A stretch of 64,000 bases of DNA from Haladaptatus pallidirubidus (GTDB taxonomy: Archaea > Halobacteriota > Halobacteria > Halobacteriales > Haladaptataceae), in the NCBI RefSeq assembly GCF_020700235.1, contig NZ_CP085306.1, positions 1-64,000 on the forward strand, in the 5' to 3' direction. The position numbers and the translations under genes are program-made. The notes beneath the pieces are model-generated. The model worked only from the letters and a program-made list of their open reading frames with translations, was not told the origin of the DNA and did no database searches. Position 1 is the first letter of the stretch. Each line of letters opens with the position of its first letter. This document shows positions 17,329 through 26,975 of the stretch, in pieces.

Positions 17329-18420
17329 ATGCAGCAGACAACAACCCTGCAAGCACTCCAGAATGCAGGTTTTACACAATATGAAGCGGAAGTTTATATT
17401 GAAATTTTAAAACGTGGATCAGCCCCTGCTATTGAACTTGCTAACGCGAGTAACGTGCCGAAATCTCGTGTCTACGATGTTCTCAGAGAACTTGAGTCCG
17501 ACGGTCACATTGAAATTTACAAGCAAGATAACTTGCGGGCACGCGTATTAGACCCCGATGCAGTCATTACGGATCTCCGGCAACGAGCCGAGTCATTTGT
17601 AGACACAGCTGATGAACTTGATGATCTGTGGGATGCGCCCGAACTTACCGAGAACAATTTGACTGTTGTCAAACGACTTGAGACAGTGATTGAACGCGCT
17701 AAGCACTATATTCGAACTGCAGAAAACGAGGTCAGGTTAGCCGTCTTGCCGAAACAGTATCACGAACTCCGTCCTGTGCTACACGAAGCTCATGACCGGG
17801 ACATTTTTATCAAACTCTCTCTTTCCCCATCGGGAGATGGTTCTCTTCCCACTGAACGCGAATTTGACTTTGAGAATACTACGTCGGAGGTGTGCTTTCG
17901 TGAATTTCTCGCTCCGTTTGTTATCATCGTAGATCATTCGAAAGTTTGTTTTGCACCACAACGTGGTAATGGAACTGAATTTGGAATCATAGCAGATAAT
18001 CGATCACTTACGTATGTGTTCCATTGGTACTATCAGACAACATTATGGGATTCTTTCGAAACAGTCTATTCCGTCCATAACAACTCGATTCCGATTACAT
18101 ATGTAAATATCCGACAATGTGTCGCGGATATTGCACCACTTTTCCACGAGGGAGCGACAATTCAACTCTCTGCACAAGGGTTTGACACAACAACGGGGAA
18201 AAAAAGGCACATCTCCGGACGAATTACTGATATGGTTTTCTCAGGTCCTATTACTGATAATGCTTATCCGTCTCTTTGTGAAGTTTCTGGTCAGGTTTCG
18301 ATATTTGTTGATGATGGTAATGACACTTACAGTATTGGTGGGTGGCTTCCACAAGTCGAGGATATTGAACTACAGCGGTTGACTATCAAATCGATTGAAT
18401 TTCCTGAACAAGCTGAATAG
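17329..18420 (+). CDS. TrmB-family sugar-sensing transcriptional regulator
   Basis: 363 residues. The N-terminal winged helix is typical of TrmB (GFTQYEAEVYIEILKRG, NVPKSRVYDVLRELESDGH), followed by a linker helix and a C-terminal sugar-binding domain (TVIERAKHYIRTAENEVRL; FEYPV-like beta region at the end). TrmB proteins repress or activate sugar operons according to bound sugar. It is divergent from the ABC operon and followed by the glycosidase gene, so these are its likely targets. Confidence 0.92.
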   Translation: MQQTTTLQALQNAGFTQYEAEVYIEILKRGSAPAIELANASNVPKSRVYDVLRELESDGHIEIYKQDNLRARVLDPDAVITDLRQRAESFVDTADELDDLWDAPELTENNLTVVKRLETVIERAKHYIRTAENEVRLAVLPKQYHELRPVLHEAHDRDIFIKLSLSPSGDGSLPTEREFDFENTTSEVCFREFLAPFVIIVDHSKVCFAPQRGNGTEFGIIADNRSLTYVFHWYYQTTLWDSFETVYSVHNNSIPITYVNIRQCVADIAPLFHEGATIQLSAQGFDTTTGKKRHISGRITDMVFSGPITDNAYPSLCEVSGQVSIFVDDGNDTYSIGGWLPQVEDIELQRLTIKSIEFPEQAE

Positions 18421-18552
18421 TTGTGGAACCATCATCATATTTATTTATATATGGGGATGTAATTTTATAACATCTACTATAGAGAACGCTATATTAGATT
18501 GCGTTTATAGGAAATATTATATTGATTCACCATAACTATCATCCTGTACATC

Positions 18553-19788
18553 ATGAGAAAAAATCGAAGCCTTACTTCACGAAGAGAGTTCATAAAGCAG
18601 AGTGTAGCTGGAACGGGCATTGCGACCTATTTTGCTTTTCCAATGGTTGCAGGTAATGTTCGTGCGGGAGGTTCAGCTGCAAAACTAGGCCGTTTGAAGT
18701 CTGTAAGTCGATCAGAGAATATTAACCGTGCTATAGCTGCATACGATGCCCTTCAGCAGTACTTTTACAAGAAAAATTCTAAACTCTTTTTGGAGGAGTA
18801 TCCAAACCAAAGCGACAATCCATACAGCTATGTTTGGCCATTCACACAAGCGATGGCTGGTACCATTGATTTATTCGGGATTCGGAATGGGAGAATCGGT
18901 GCAGAGTACGCTGATGATGTGCAAGATCGTCTAGACGCATTAGAACTCTATTGGAACCCAAACAAAGATCCAAAAGGATATGATTCGTATGTCCGACCGC
19001 CATACGGAGGTGGTGGTGACATCTTTTATGACGATAACGAGTGGATCGGTCTCGAGCTAATTCAGTTATACCGAATGACGGGTGACCAACAATTTCTTGG
19101 ACGAGCACGTCAAATTTTTGACTTAGTAGTCCATGGATGGGATGACGATCCCTCGCATCCCAAGCCTGGGGGCGTGTTCTGGACGCAAGCTCCATGGAGT
19201 GATGACCGCAACACCGTCTCGAACGCACCTGGAGCAGAACTTGGATTGCATCTCTATCAATTAACGGATGACAATGAGCGGAAACAGTATTATTTGAGTT
19301 GGTCTAAACGCATGTATGATTGGGTGAATGAATATTTACAAGCTCCAAATGAACTTTATTGGGATCACGTCAATATAGACGGCACAATTACAAAGTGGAT
19401 TTTCACTTATAATCAGGGAACGATGATTGGTGTAAACGTTCTCCTGTACGAAATTACCGAGGAGGAATCTTACCTTACTGAAGCCGAAAAGATTGCCGAT
19501 CGCGCACTAGAATACTTCGGCAAAGAAAACCGTCTTTTTGAAGAAGACATGGCATTTAGCGCGATTTTCTTCAAAAACCTACTCCTGTTACAGAAAGTTA
19601 AAAATAACCCTAAATATCTCAAGGCTATGCAGAAATATGCTAATGAAATTTGGCAAAATGCCCGGGATCCAGAGACAAACCTCATTAATCGGGACGATGG
19701 TCCGACCCATTTACTTCAACAATCTGCTTTCGTGCAGATTAATGCATCACTTGCCTGGGTCAGACCAGACTATGTTAACCTAGCATAA
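18553..19788 (+). CDS. secreted glycoside hydrolase, GH76-like (alpha-1,6-mannanase type)
   Basis: 411 residues with a Tat signal (SRREFIKQSVAGTGIATYFA). The mature protein has the (alpha/alpha)6-barrel pattern of GH76: DIFYDDNEWIGLELIQLYRM with the tandem Asp pair that is catalytic in the family, PGGVFWTQ, SNAPGAELGLHLYQLT, and WIFTYNQGTMIGVNVLLYEI. It would cleave extracellular alpha-mannan-like polysaccharide, the products being taken up by the ABC system next door. The family call is by motif recall; GH105 or AGE-like barrels are alternatives. Confidence 0.78.
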   Translation: MRKNRSLTSRREFIKQSVAGTGIATYFAFPMVAGNVRAGGSAAKLGRLKSVSRSENINRAIAAYDALQQYFYKKNSKLFLEEYPNQSDNPYSYVWPFTQAMAGTIDLFGIRNGRIGAEYADDVQDRLDALELYWNPNKDPKGYDSYVRPPYGGGGDIFYDDNEWIGLELIQLYRMTGDQQFLGRARQIFDLVVHGWDDDPSHPKPGGVFWTQAPWSDDRNTVSNAPGAELGLHLYQLTDDNERKQYYLSWSKRMYDWVNEYLQAPNELYWDHVNIDGTITKWIFTYNQGTMIGVNVLLYEITEEESYLTEAEKIADRALEYFGKENRLFEEDMAFSAIFFKNLLLLQKVKNNPKYLKAMQKYANEIWQNARDPETNLINRDDGPTHLLQQSAFVQINASLAWVRPDYVNLA

Positions 19789-19838
19789 GCTTCATTTTCA
19801 CCTTTTATTTACTTGTTGTCTCTTGAGTGCTTGATGTG

Positions 19839-19892
19839 AACTACCCCGCCCTGTTCGGCCTTCGGCCTGCGTTGCTTCTTGAGGACGGGGCA
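19839..19892. repeat. imperfect stem-loop typical of IS200/IS605-IS1341 ends
   Basis: CCCCGCCCT and AGGACGGGG form an outer stem around an inner GGCCTTCGGCC hairpin. Similar 'CCCCGCCCT...CTTGAGGACGGGG' sequences border tnpB-type elements in haloarchaea. No transposase is left here, so it is a solo end, a MITE-like relic, or simply a terminator between the convergent genes. Confidence 0.5.
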
Positions 19893-19954
19893 TTAGCGCC
19901 TGAAATTCGGGTAAATTACTAAATCAACGGCTTACGGTCGAGCGATTGCCCGGC

Positions 19955-21417
19955 TCAGCAGAGCGACTCGATGAAGATCGGATTCGTGAGTGCTACCATA
20001 TCTCCATTTTGCTTACGAACCTCGACTCGTACGAAGTCGGTGGCTTTCGCATTCGTGTTGTAGGTCGTTTTCTGTTGTTTGCCCTCTATCGGCACTATTT
20101 TCATAATGCTTTCTTGCGTGTGGAACGTCGCTTCGGCGCCAGAGGCTCCGGTCACTTCAAGCGTTATTTCGACCGGCGTTTCCAGACCAGTTTCGAGGGT
20201 CTCACCAATCGACACCTCGCCGACGTTAGATTCGGCTGTCAATGTAACCGTTACATCGTCTGATTCAGTAATATAGGCGTTGCCGTCAGCAAGTGCTGCT
20301 ATGATCCCGTCAGGCCCAAGTCGGTCTGCCCGCACGACTGTCTGTGGTAGGCCTACTACGTCACCTGGGTCGTGTGCGTCGCTCCCACCGACAGCAGGGA
20401 GCGCTTGACCTTCACGAAGCATTCGATCCCAGGTTTGAACAGCAGCTTCGTCCTCCCAAGACCATGGTCCGTTCCACACCTCGATTACATCCATGAGGTC
20501 ATAGTCAAACCGCCAGTCACAGCCTTTGTATGGGCAGAATGGATGGCTAGCGACAGTGATGCCGCCGACATCATGGACATCTTCAATGAATCGATCGAGG
20601 ACGCCATCTTCCGGTTGATAGCGCCAGTCAATCCATTGGCCGGGATCCAAGCCGATTGCGTTGTAATGACCCGCCCGTGTCGTAACTTCCTCGCCGTCGA
20701 TGATGAGTGGTCGCCTATCTGAACGGGTGTATTTTCCCCACACCAAACTCGTAGTCGTCGTACTGTGCTCGGTGGAAACGATGAAATCAAGCCCATTGTC
20801 TATCGCACCTTCGATAATGTCTTCTGGTGTATAGTCGCCATCAGAATGGACTTTGTGAAGGTGAAGGTCGCCGCGGAACCACCCGGCGGTATCGGTGAGT
20901 GGGTCGTTCGATGCAGGTGTTGGCTCGAACGTCGGCCCCGGCTCGCCTTCCCGAAAGGTGATTTCAATCGTATAGTCGATCCCCCCGCACCGACGCGATA
21001 GGGTCCGAGAATGACGTTCCAAGTGCCAGCTTTAATCTCACCGGGATAGTAGCCAGGTGTTGCCTCCGAGCGCGAGAGCATGAATTCGGTGCGCTCGCCG
21101 CCCGACCATCCACGGAACCCATCCGCATTGCCAAGCTCGTACCCGCTCGAATCAAAGATACCGATGTCAAGCAGGTTCTTCTGTGACTTGTTGTAATCAT
21201 AACTGATGTGAAGTTCGGTCACATTGTCAGACACGTCGAATGGAACGTACACCCAGTTTGGAGTATCAGGTTCGATGTGTCCTTTAATCCTCTTCTTGCG
21301 CTCGTCCGGTTTCGATGCAGTTACCTCTTCGACGGTTACCGTTGCCAAGCTCAGTGCTCCGAGACCACCCATTGTTTGTAACATTGTTCGGCGCGTTTGC
21401 GAATTCTTACGTCCCAT
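19955..21417 (-). pseudogene. CehA/McbA-family PHP metallohydrolase, frameshifted
   Basis: A Tat-signal protein (TRRTMLQTMGGLGALSLAT) with a beta-rich N-terminal domain ends its first frame in GPYRVGAGG. The match continues in another frame with GIDYTIEITFREGEP, then the PHP metal-binding motifs FRGDLHLHKVHSDGDYTPED, STEHSTTT, ASHPFCPYKG and VGGSDAHDPGD. The break is at a run of six G/C at about 20983, so one base was lost or gained. Intact, it would be ~485 residues of secreted CehA-like phosphoesterase/esterase. A sequencing error at the homopolymer is possible. Confidence 0.8.
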
Positions 21418-21518
21418 ATTGCACTAAATTTCTCCATTTCCAATATAATAATATTATATAATATATCTTCGTAGATAAATATATAGATTCTATGACTATG
21501 AGTAGAGCTGATACTGAA

Positions 21519-21537
21519 GTTAGTATTATATACTAAC
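21519..21537. promoter_or_regulatory. palindrome GTTAGTATTATATACTAAC
   Basis: An 8-bp perfect inverted repeat with a TAT spacer about 100 bp upstream of the CehA-like gene. It differs by one base from the centre of the palindrome at 8511-8535, suggesting two binding sites for the same dimeric regulator. Confidence 0.5.
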
Positions 21538-21618
21538 ATTGAGCGTACTCCGTTTCCGATTCATTGATCCTCTGCGACGAGCAGGCCAAGCTAGTTGAAT
21601 GGGATGTCAACTCTGGTT

Positions 21619-21894
21619 TCACTGTTCATCGGTACCGAGAATTTTCTCGACCGGAACCCCCTCGATATACGCTAGCTGATGGGCAAGCTTCTGATTGTAT
21701 ACTCCTCCGTCGCGGCCATGGTGAACGCGAAAGTGACAGTTCGGACAGAGCGCGATCACGGTTTCGGGCGAATCTGGGCCACCGCCAGCGACTTCGTGGA
21801 CATGATGGGCGTGGAGATACGGCTCGCCTGTCCGGCTGGTGAATGGAGCTGGATCACTGCAGCCTTCACAGATTCCATTAGCCCGCCGTTTCAC
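21619..21894 (-). pseudogene. HNH endonuclease domain, 5'-truncated
   Basis: A haloarchaeal HNH domain: NGICEGCSDPAPF with the first Cys pair, YLHAHHVHEVAGGG with the catalytic His-His, and VIALCPNCHFRVHHG with the second Cys pair and terminal HH. Coding character extends upstream as YDRSDAVRRYVKRR, but a TAG closes the frame about 45 bp above the GTG at 21894. The full gene was therefore longer and has lost its N-terminal part. It is probably not a functional full-length nuclease, although the domain itself is complete. Confidence 0.7.
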
Positions 21895-22185
21895 GTACCG
21901 TCGAACTGCGTCCGATCGATCATACTCGATGGTCGTCCGCTGTCTACTCTACGAAACGGAGTCGGTTGCAGCGGGCTCGCCCGCGCGCTTACCTAATAGT
22001 TGAGCAACGCGCTTGCATTCGCTAGCGAAGTCGAGGAGGTTTACTTTTATTACATCGCAACTTTATTGGTTTACTCTACAAATATCACAGTGTATCCTGC
22101 TGCCATCTTGCTATTTAACAAAGCGGAGTAGACTTAGACCGCACTGATCGTCTTGAACGGCCCGTTCTTTAAGATCGAGTGATTA

Positions 22186-22902
22186 TTAATCAGATTCTTT
22201 CCACTCGCCGTATTCGACATTGTCGAATTCGCCTTTTGCCTGCCGCTCGCGTGGCCAGAATGTAATTGCAACCAAAATGGTGTATAACAGGCCTACAACA
22301 CTGAGTACAACGAGTCCTGGTATCTTTCCTATCGCGGCTGTTTTGAATAATGATCGGGAGGAGAAAGCCGTGAGTTTGAACAGCCAAGCGGCGAGCATGA
22401 GCACGAAAAACGGGAGATAGATCCGACGGAGTCGTCGTGCAAGTGCTTCCAAATAGGGCGTCTTGATCGTCGGATTTCGATAATCATCACTGAGCTCACG
22501 CCGCCAGGCGGGGTGCTCAACGCCTTGTGAGGGATCGAGTGTATTTGCAAAGAGGTTCTCCTGGAGCATCCGTGCTCGCGACCGATATACGTCATAGGCC
22601 TGATAGCGCCGGGCTTCGATTCCTAAGAATATAGCGATCACCACCATCCCAGTGAGGAGAATCACGTGCTTGCCTTCGGTTGAGAAGGCATAGATGAGGA
22701 TCGCCGAGATAATCGTTACCGCCCAGTTGATTGTCTCATCCAGTCGCTGGCGCCATGTCGTGACTACACTCATCTCTCCGCGATAGAAGTGCGCCATGAC
22801 CGATCCGAGACCCGTACTCTTCGAAACCATCTCGCGGCCGATTTCGCGTTCTTCGCGCGCCTCTGGATCAAATTCATCCCAATCCCTGTCATTGTCTTCC
22901 AT
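22186..22902 (-). CDS. DUF2270-family membrane protein
   Basis: 238 residues from the ATG at 22902 (another in-frame ATG is 7 codons upstream). The family signature is MAHFYRGEMSVVTTWRQRLD, then FLGIEARRYQAYDVYRSRAR. About four hydrophobic segments are spread through the middle and the C-terminal half. DUF2270 proteins are widespread in haloarchaea; their function is unknown. Confidence 0.88.
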   Translation of the reverse strand: MEDNDRDWDEFDPEAREEREIGREMVSKSTGLGSVMAHFYRGEMSVVTTWRQRLDETINWAVTIISAILIYAFSTEGKHVILLTGMVVIAIFLGIEARRYQAYDVYRSRARMLQENLFANTLDPSQGVEHPAWRRELSDDYRNPTIKTPYLEALARRLRRIYLPFFVLMLAAWLFKLTAFSSRSLFKTAAIGKIPGLVVLSVVGLLYTILVAITFWPRERQAKGEFDNVEYGEWKESD

Positions 22903-23350
22903 GGCTACTGGAAAGTTCACCACGCATTCGTAAAATCACATTGTTTGTATCCCGTATTGTTGATGTATATTTCTCGATAAAATCGAACAGACCCATCGTT
23001 TTCTAGCTACGCAATTCACAGGCTCGCCTATAGCTTTCTCCCGGACAGTCAAATTATAACAAGTTCGTTGCGACTGATTCCGACTCGAATGGATCTACGT
23101 CGAGAACATCGTTAGTATAGGCCAGGGGATCGTTGGCCATCGAATCGTGTAAATGTCCGATACCGATAAACACTGGAGGACGGCAAGCCCGTTCAATACC
23201 TCATACGTCGTTCGATGTGGCCACCCAGTTCCTACGCAATCTCACTCGTCATGGAGGGTTCGAGTGGTTCCATGATCTCGAGTATATACGCTGCACATAC
23301 ACCTCTCTCGAAACTCTTCTCTTATATGGGTGTCCGAAAACCGTAACAGA

Positions 23351-23424
23351 AGCCTTGGGAGAGATTTGAACTCTCGACCGGCTCCTTACAAAGGAGCTGC
23401 TCTGCCAGCCTGAGCTACCAAGGC
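23351..23424 (-). tRNA. tRNA-Thr (anticodon TGT)
   Basis: On the minus strand the sequence folds into a full cloverleaf of 74 nt: acceptor GCCTTGG/CCAAGGC, D arm GCTC/GAGC, anticodon stem GCTCC/GGAGC with loop TTTGTAA, and T arm GAGAG/CTCTC with TTCAAAT. The discriminator base is T and CCA is not encoded. It has no intron. Its presence beside plasmid-type genes marks either a chromosomal flank or a tRNA carried on the replicon. Confidence 0.95.
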
Positions 23425-23489
23425 ACGACTGTTATTACTTCGCCCGCGACAAAGTCCTTCTCCTTTCTCTTGCTATCGTAATTGATACC

Positions 23490-24383
23490 ATGTCCCTCTC
23501 CCACCGGTGTATCACGCAACTAGTTACTACACAAGGATTTTGGTCAAATACAAACGACTTTCAAATAATGTTCCAGCGTCCGTTACAGCGCATTCTCTTT
23601 GAACTCACCTGTGGAATCTATACTGGCGCTCTTGCGATAGTAGGCGTTGCGCTCGTCACAAGTACCGGCTACTTCTCACACATTTCACTCGCCACAGCAT
23701 GCCTTGACTTCTTGTTTGGTGTTGCGCTTGCAATAACTCGCGATGATCTCGCTGAACTGCTTGTTCGTACTCGCCTCTATCTTGTATTCTCGTTTGGACC
23801 ATTCTTCGTTTATCTAATCAGTGATGTTGTCACCGTATTTAGTACCAGTTCAGATTCGACTGTGCTACAGAATTGGATCGCTGAAGATTTACTTCTCACA
23901 ATTGCCGGATTCTTCCTCTATATCACAGCGATGAACCACTATGCTGTGATCCTCCGCCGTCATGAGGAGGCCCTCATAGAGTGGTTTGGGCGGCCAAATA
24001 CCTCGTATATCCGTTTAATTCGACTACTATCGATCGTGGGGGGCCTCATCTTTCTTGTGAGCGGATTCATACTCCACATCTCAATAGGACCAATCCAGGG
24101 TCTGTTCCCCTCGATTGGGGGTGCTCTCCTTGGCAATGCATTAATCATAGGAAAATCCAAGCACTACACCTTGTTTGAGAGCGGACTCCTCGTAAAGCGG
24201 CGTGGTACACTTAACAACCGGTTTATTTCACGCCATCAGCTACGTTCGGTTAAATGCGATGCAGACGTTCTCACCCTTTACCGGGGACTCCCATGGCCAG
24301 TCCCATTCCGGTGTACACTAACATCAATTCCGAACGCCAAATCAGTGATCCACTCCCTTCAGAAGCACATAAATGGCGATTAA
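23490..24383 (+). CDS. multi-pass membrane protein, unknown function
   Basis: 297 residues from ATG 23490; an in-frame ATG at 23568 (MFQRPLQRILFELT) would give 271 residues and may be the true start. There are about six hydrophobic helices between residues 40 and 225. A soluble C-terminal domain follows (FESGLLVKRRGTLNNRFISR) that resembles membrane-anchored PH-like domains. No named family is recognised. Confidence 0.65.
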   Translation: MSLSHRCITQLVTTQGFWSNTNDFQIMFQRPLQRILFELTCGIYTGALAIVGVALVTSTGYFSHISLATACLDFLFGVALAITRDDLAELLVRTRLYLVFSFGPFFVYLISDVVTVFSTSSDSTVLQNWIAEDLLLTIAGFFLYITAMNHYAVILRRHEEALIEWFGRPNTSYIRLIRLLSIVGGLIFLVSGFILHISIGPIQGLFPSIGGALLGNALIIGKSKHYTLFESGLLVKRRGTLNNRFISRHQLRSVKCDADVLTLYRGLPWPVPFRCTLTSIPNAKSVIHSLQKHINGD

Positions 24384-24533
24384 AGTTGAACCCTTCTCTG
24401 AGGGAGAATTGGATGAACAGGCAAATTTTCCTCCACTTTCGGAACTTTGTGTACCTCATATAGAGCGATACCTCGCGGTTCGGTATTCGTACCACCAACA
24501 TCGAATCCTGATCCAATGGCGGAACTGGAGACC

Positions 24534-24968
24534 TTAGCGCGTGTTCACTACACGCCAGTAGCTCAAACCACGATATGCCGATACAACTGCCAAGACAATT
24601 AATGCATCAAGCACCACGGACACCCCTGATTCGAATGCTGTTCCAAGAGCAACCAAGCACGCAACTCCAGCGATACCAAACAACATCGGGGCGATGAATT
24701 GCTCTCCCTGCCAGAGAACGACGCTTCCACCGCTAATGGTAACTCCACCGAGGAGCAGAAATCCTGTTTAATGTGCGAGCAGGCCATATCTAATAGCTGC
24801 CACACCGCCAATGAGAATTCCCAAGAGGGTGAACCGCAAGTGAGTCTCTCGTGAAACTATACGATAATAATTCTTTACCTCGATATTAAATTGATATGGT
24901 GTTCTGATGGTCGTCTTCCACGAGAAGGCCAGAGTAAAAACGACATCAGATACATCTAATATCTAGCA
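24534..24968 (-). pseudogene. decayed membrane-protein gene
   Basis: A single frame free of stops except one TAA at 24768-24770. It begins near VSDVVFTLAFSWKTT, runs into the hydrophobic LLGILIGGVAAIRYGLLAH, then the stop, then GFLLLGGVTISGGSVVLW and AGVACLVALGTAF, and ends VVNTR. No start codon is left. It reads as an inactivated small membrane protein. Confidence 0.45.
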
Positions 24969-24988
24969 AACAGAAAATTTGAGTACGA

Positions 24989-25401
24989 ATGTCAGTGGTC
25001 CCAGACGACTGGAATGACACAGAGTCATTCAATGGAATGCTTTACGAGATTGGATGATTTGTCCTCGCAGTTCTCGTCTTCAGCATCGCTCCCTTCTTGT
25101 TCTCCTTTCACTATACAAAATCGTTCACACCCACGCTGATCATCGTCTCGATTGGAAGTGGAATCGCACTCGGAACTAGTCTGGTCTACGTCTCGCATAC
25201 AAGTGATTTCGTTCGAAACAGCTGGGAGAATGACAGACTTCGATTTGGCGGATTCTCACTGTCTGTCTTCTCGGACAGCCTTTGCTCTGGTTAGACCCCT
25301 TGTGGACGATTGCTGTCGTCATTGCAACATTCATTACTGCAATCCCGATTCGAGTTTTCGTCTATCTCCGAACTCAATCGGCCACTCGATATAGCGGATG
25401 A
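24989..25401 (+). pseudogene. decayed small membrane-protein gene
   Basis: It starts MSVVPDDWNDTESFNGMLYE. An in-frame TGA at 25055-25057 interrupts the first helix, after which it continues FVLAVLVFSIAPFLFSF and IVSIGSGIALGTSLVYVS. A frame change near 25270 leads to LWTIAVVIATFITAIPIRVF. Two disabling changes make it a pseudogene. Family unknown. Confidence 0.5.
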
Positions 25402-25502
25402 GGTAGTAGACATGTTGGAGATATCCCATCAATTCGGTCGTCGAATCCTGGCCAACACCTACTTCCTAAAGTAGTTGGTACAGGAGGTCATTGTGAGATC
25501 AA

Positions 25503-25625
25503 ATGAGTACTGGCCTCTCTCAATGTCCTGACTGCGGATGGACCGGTAATACCAGTGATTGCGTGATCGATGGAGCCGAACGAAAATGTCCTGTCTGCCA
25601 CTACGTCTTTCAGCGTAATTCGTGA
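25503..25625 (+). CDS. small zinc-finger protein (40 aa)
   Basis: Begins MSTGLSQCPDCGWTG and later has CPVCHYVF: two CxxC knuckles separated by about 20 residues, the layout of the tiny zinc-finger proteins common in haloarchaea. It probably binds one zinc; partners are unknown. It is intact although its surroundings are decayed. Confidence 0.65.
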   Translation: MSTGLSQCPDCGWTGNTSDCVIDGAERKCPVCHYVFQRNS

Positions 25626-25639
25626 ATCGGGGAATCTAT

Positions 25640-25777
25640 TTACTCTTTCACTGGAATCCACCAGATCACCACCCGCGGACTCAACTTCCCCTGTTCTACT
25701 CTTCTACTGTTATGCAATTCCTCAAGCTGTCGATGGATTGATGGCCGCTTGATCTCAAGTGTATCCGCCACCCACTA
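25640..25777 (-). pseudogene. HTH-domain remnant
   Basis: Reads WVADTLEIKRPSIHRQLEEL then ends PVKE and a stop. This is a helix-turn-helix fragment with a TAG immediately before its first codon. A similar broken HTH (GGHPSVAETLEGERTTVHRR, then frameshifted to EKLLERGELERGG) lies at about 27225-27325 on the same strand. Both are relics of small winged-helix regulators. Confidence 0.4.
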
Positions 25778-25958
25778 AGCGGTCAAAGCAAGAAACTCCG
25801 ACAAAAAGCAGGAAACAAAGAGGATGCCCATTACTCGATATTCGGCGCACTGACGCTTCTTTCTCCTCCTCCCGTCTTGAAATCCAACGAAGGTACTAAC
25901 TGACCAATTATGAGTGCAAAAGACTATAATTTGGCTTCTATTCGTAATAGAATCGAGT

Positions 25959-26975
25959 TCAAGGTTCAATCACGGCTCGAAACCGAACCTCGCTTTCCAT
26001 CATACGTTCATATGCTTCAGCGGCCTCCGTTAGGTCGAATACCTCCACCTCGGGCGTAATATCACGAAGTGCACTGAATTCCAACGTATCCTGTGAATCG
26101 CGGGCATGACCAGAAGCCCAGCCACGGACCGCCCCACGATTTCCAACCAATGATGTCCCAGAGACATCAATAGGGTCGCCGGGGACACCAACGACGACGA
26201 CTTCACCGTCGGTTCCTAAACCAGGGATGATCGAAGAGATTGCTGTCGCACTCGGTGCTGTAGCAAGGATCACCATTGCGCCACCAAGATCAGAGAGTAC
26301 TTCCGCAGCATCTTCTGCATTCGCGTCGATAAAATGATCAGCACCTAAATCGAATGCATACTCTTTTTTGTCTGTTCCGCGCGAGATTGCAACCGTCTCG
26401 AATCCTGCTTGACGAGCATACTGTACGCCAAGATGACCGAGACCACCAATACCTTGTATGGCGACTACATCACCTGGCCGAGCATCAGTGTGCCGAAGAG
26501 CGTTGTAGGTCGTGATTCCAGCACACAGCAACGGTGCAGCATCAACTGGTTCAAGTTCGCCCGGTACTCGAGCAAGTGTCTCCGCGTTAATAGTAGCATA
26601 TTCAGCGTACCCACCGTCGACCGTAATACCATGGACGTCCTCATTTTCACATTGTTGGAACTCACCGCGACGGCAAGCATCACAGACGAAACAGTGACCG
26701 CCGTGCCAACCGGCACCGACACGGTCTCTTTCGGTCCACAGCTCTACAGCTGAACCAACGGAGTCTACACGCCCAACGATCTCATGCCCGGGAATTCGGG
26801 GGTATGAAAGACCTGGGTAGCCACCCTCTTTCGTGTATGAGTCGCTATGGCAGACACCACAGGCTTCGATCTCGATGCGAACCTCTGTGGCATCCGGATT
26901 GGGAACTGGTCGGTCGACAAGTTCGAATGGTGCGCCAGGTTCAGCTACCTCTATTGCGCGCATAGTGTCAGGCAT
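25959..26975 (-). CDS. zinc-dependent alcohol dehydrogenase (MDR family)
   Basis: 338 residues from the ATG at 26975 (MPDTMRAIEVAEPGAPF). It has catalytic-zinc ligands in EACGVCHSDSYTKEG and GHEIVGRVDSVG, structural-zinc cysteines in CFVCDACRRGEFQQCENED, and the Rossmann motif VVAIQGIGGLGHLGVQYA. It interconverts an alcohol and an aldehyde with NAD(P); substrate unknown. It is a single gene bordered by decayed DNA. Confidence 0.92.
   Translation of the reverse strand: MPDTMRAIEVAEPGAPFELVDRPVPNPDATEVRIEIEACGVCHSDSYTKEGGYPGLSYPRIPGHEIVGRVDSVGSAVELWTERDRVGAGWHGGHCFVCDACRRGEFQQCENEDVHGITVDGGYAEYATINAETLARVPGELEPVDAAPLLCAGITTYNALRHTDARPGDVVAIQGIGGLGHLGVQYARQAGFETVAISRGTDKKEYAFDLGADHFIDANAEDAAEVLSDLGGAMVILATAPSATAISSIIPGLGTDGEVVVVGVPGDPIDVSGTSLVGNRGAVRGWASGHARDSQDTLEFSALRDITPEVEVFDLTEAAEAYERMMESEVRFRAVIEP

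Noticed and set aside
19839..19892. Complete IS605/IS1341 insertion sequence
   Set aside because: Only the terminal-type hairpin is seen; no tnpA or tnpB coding sequence lies nearby.
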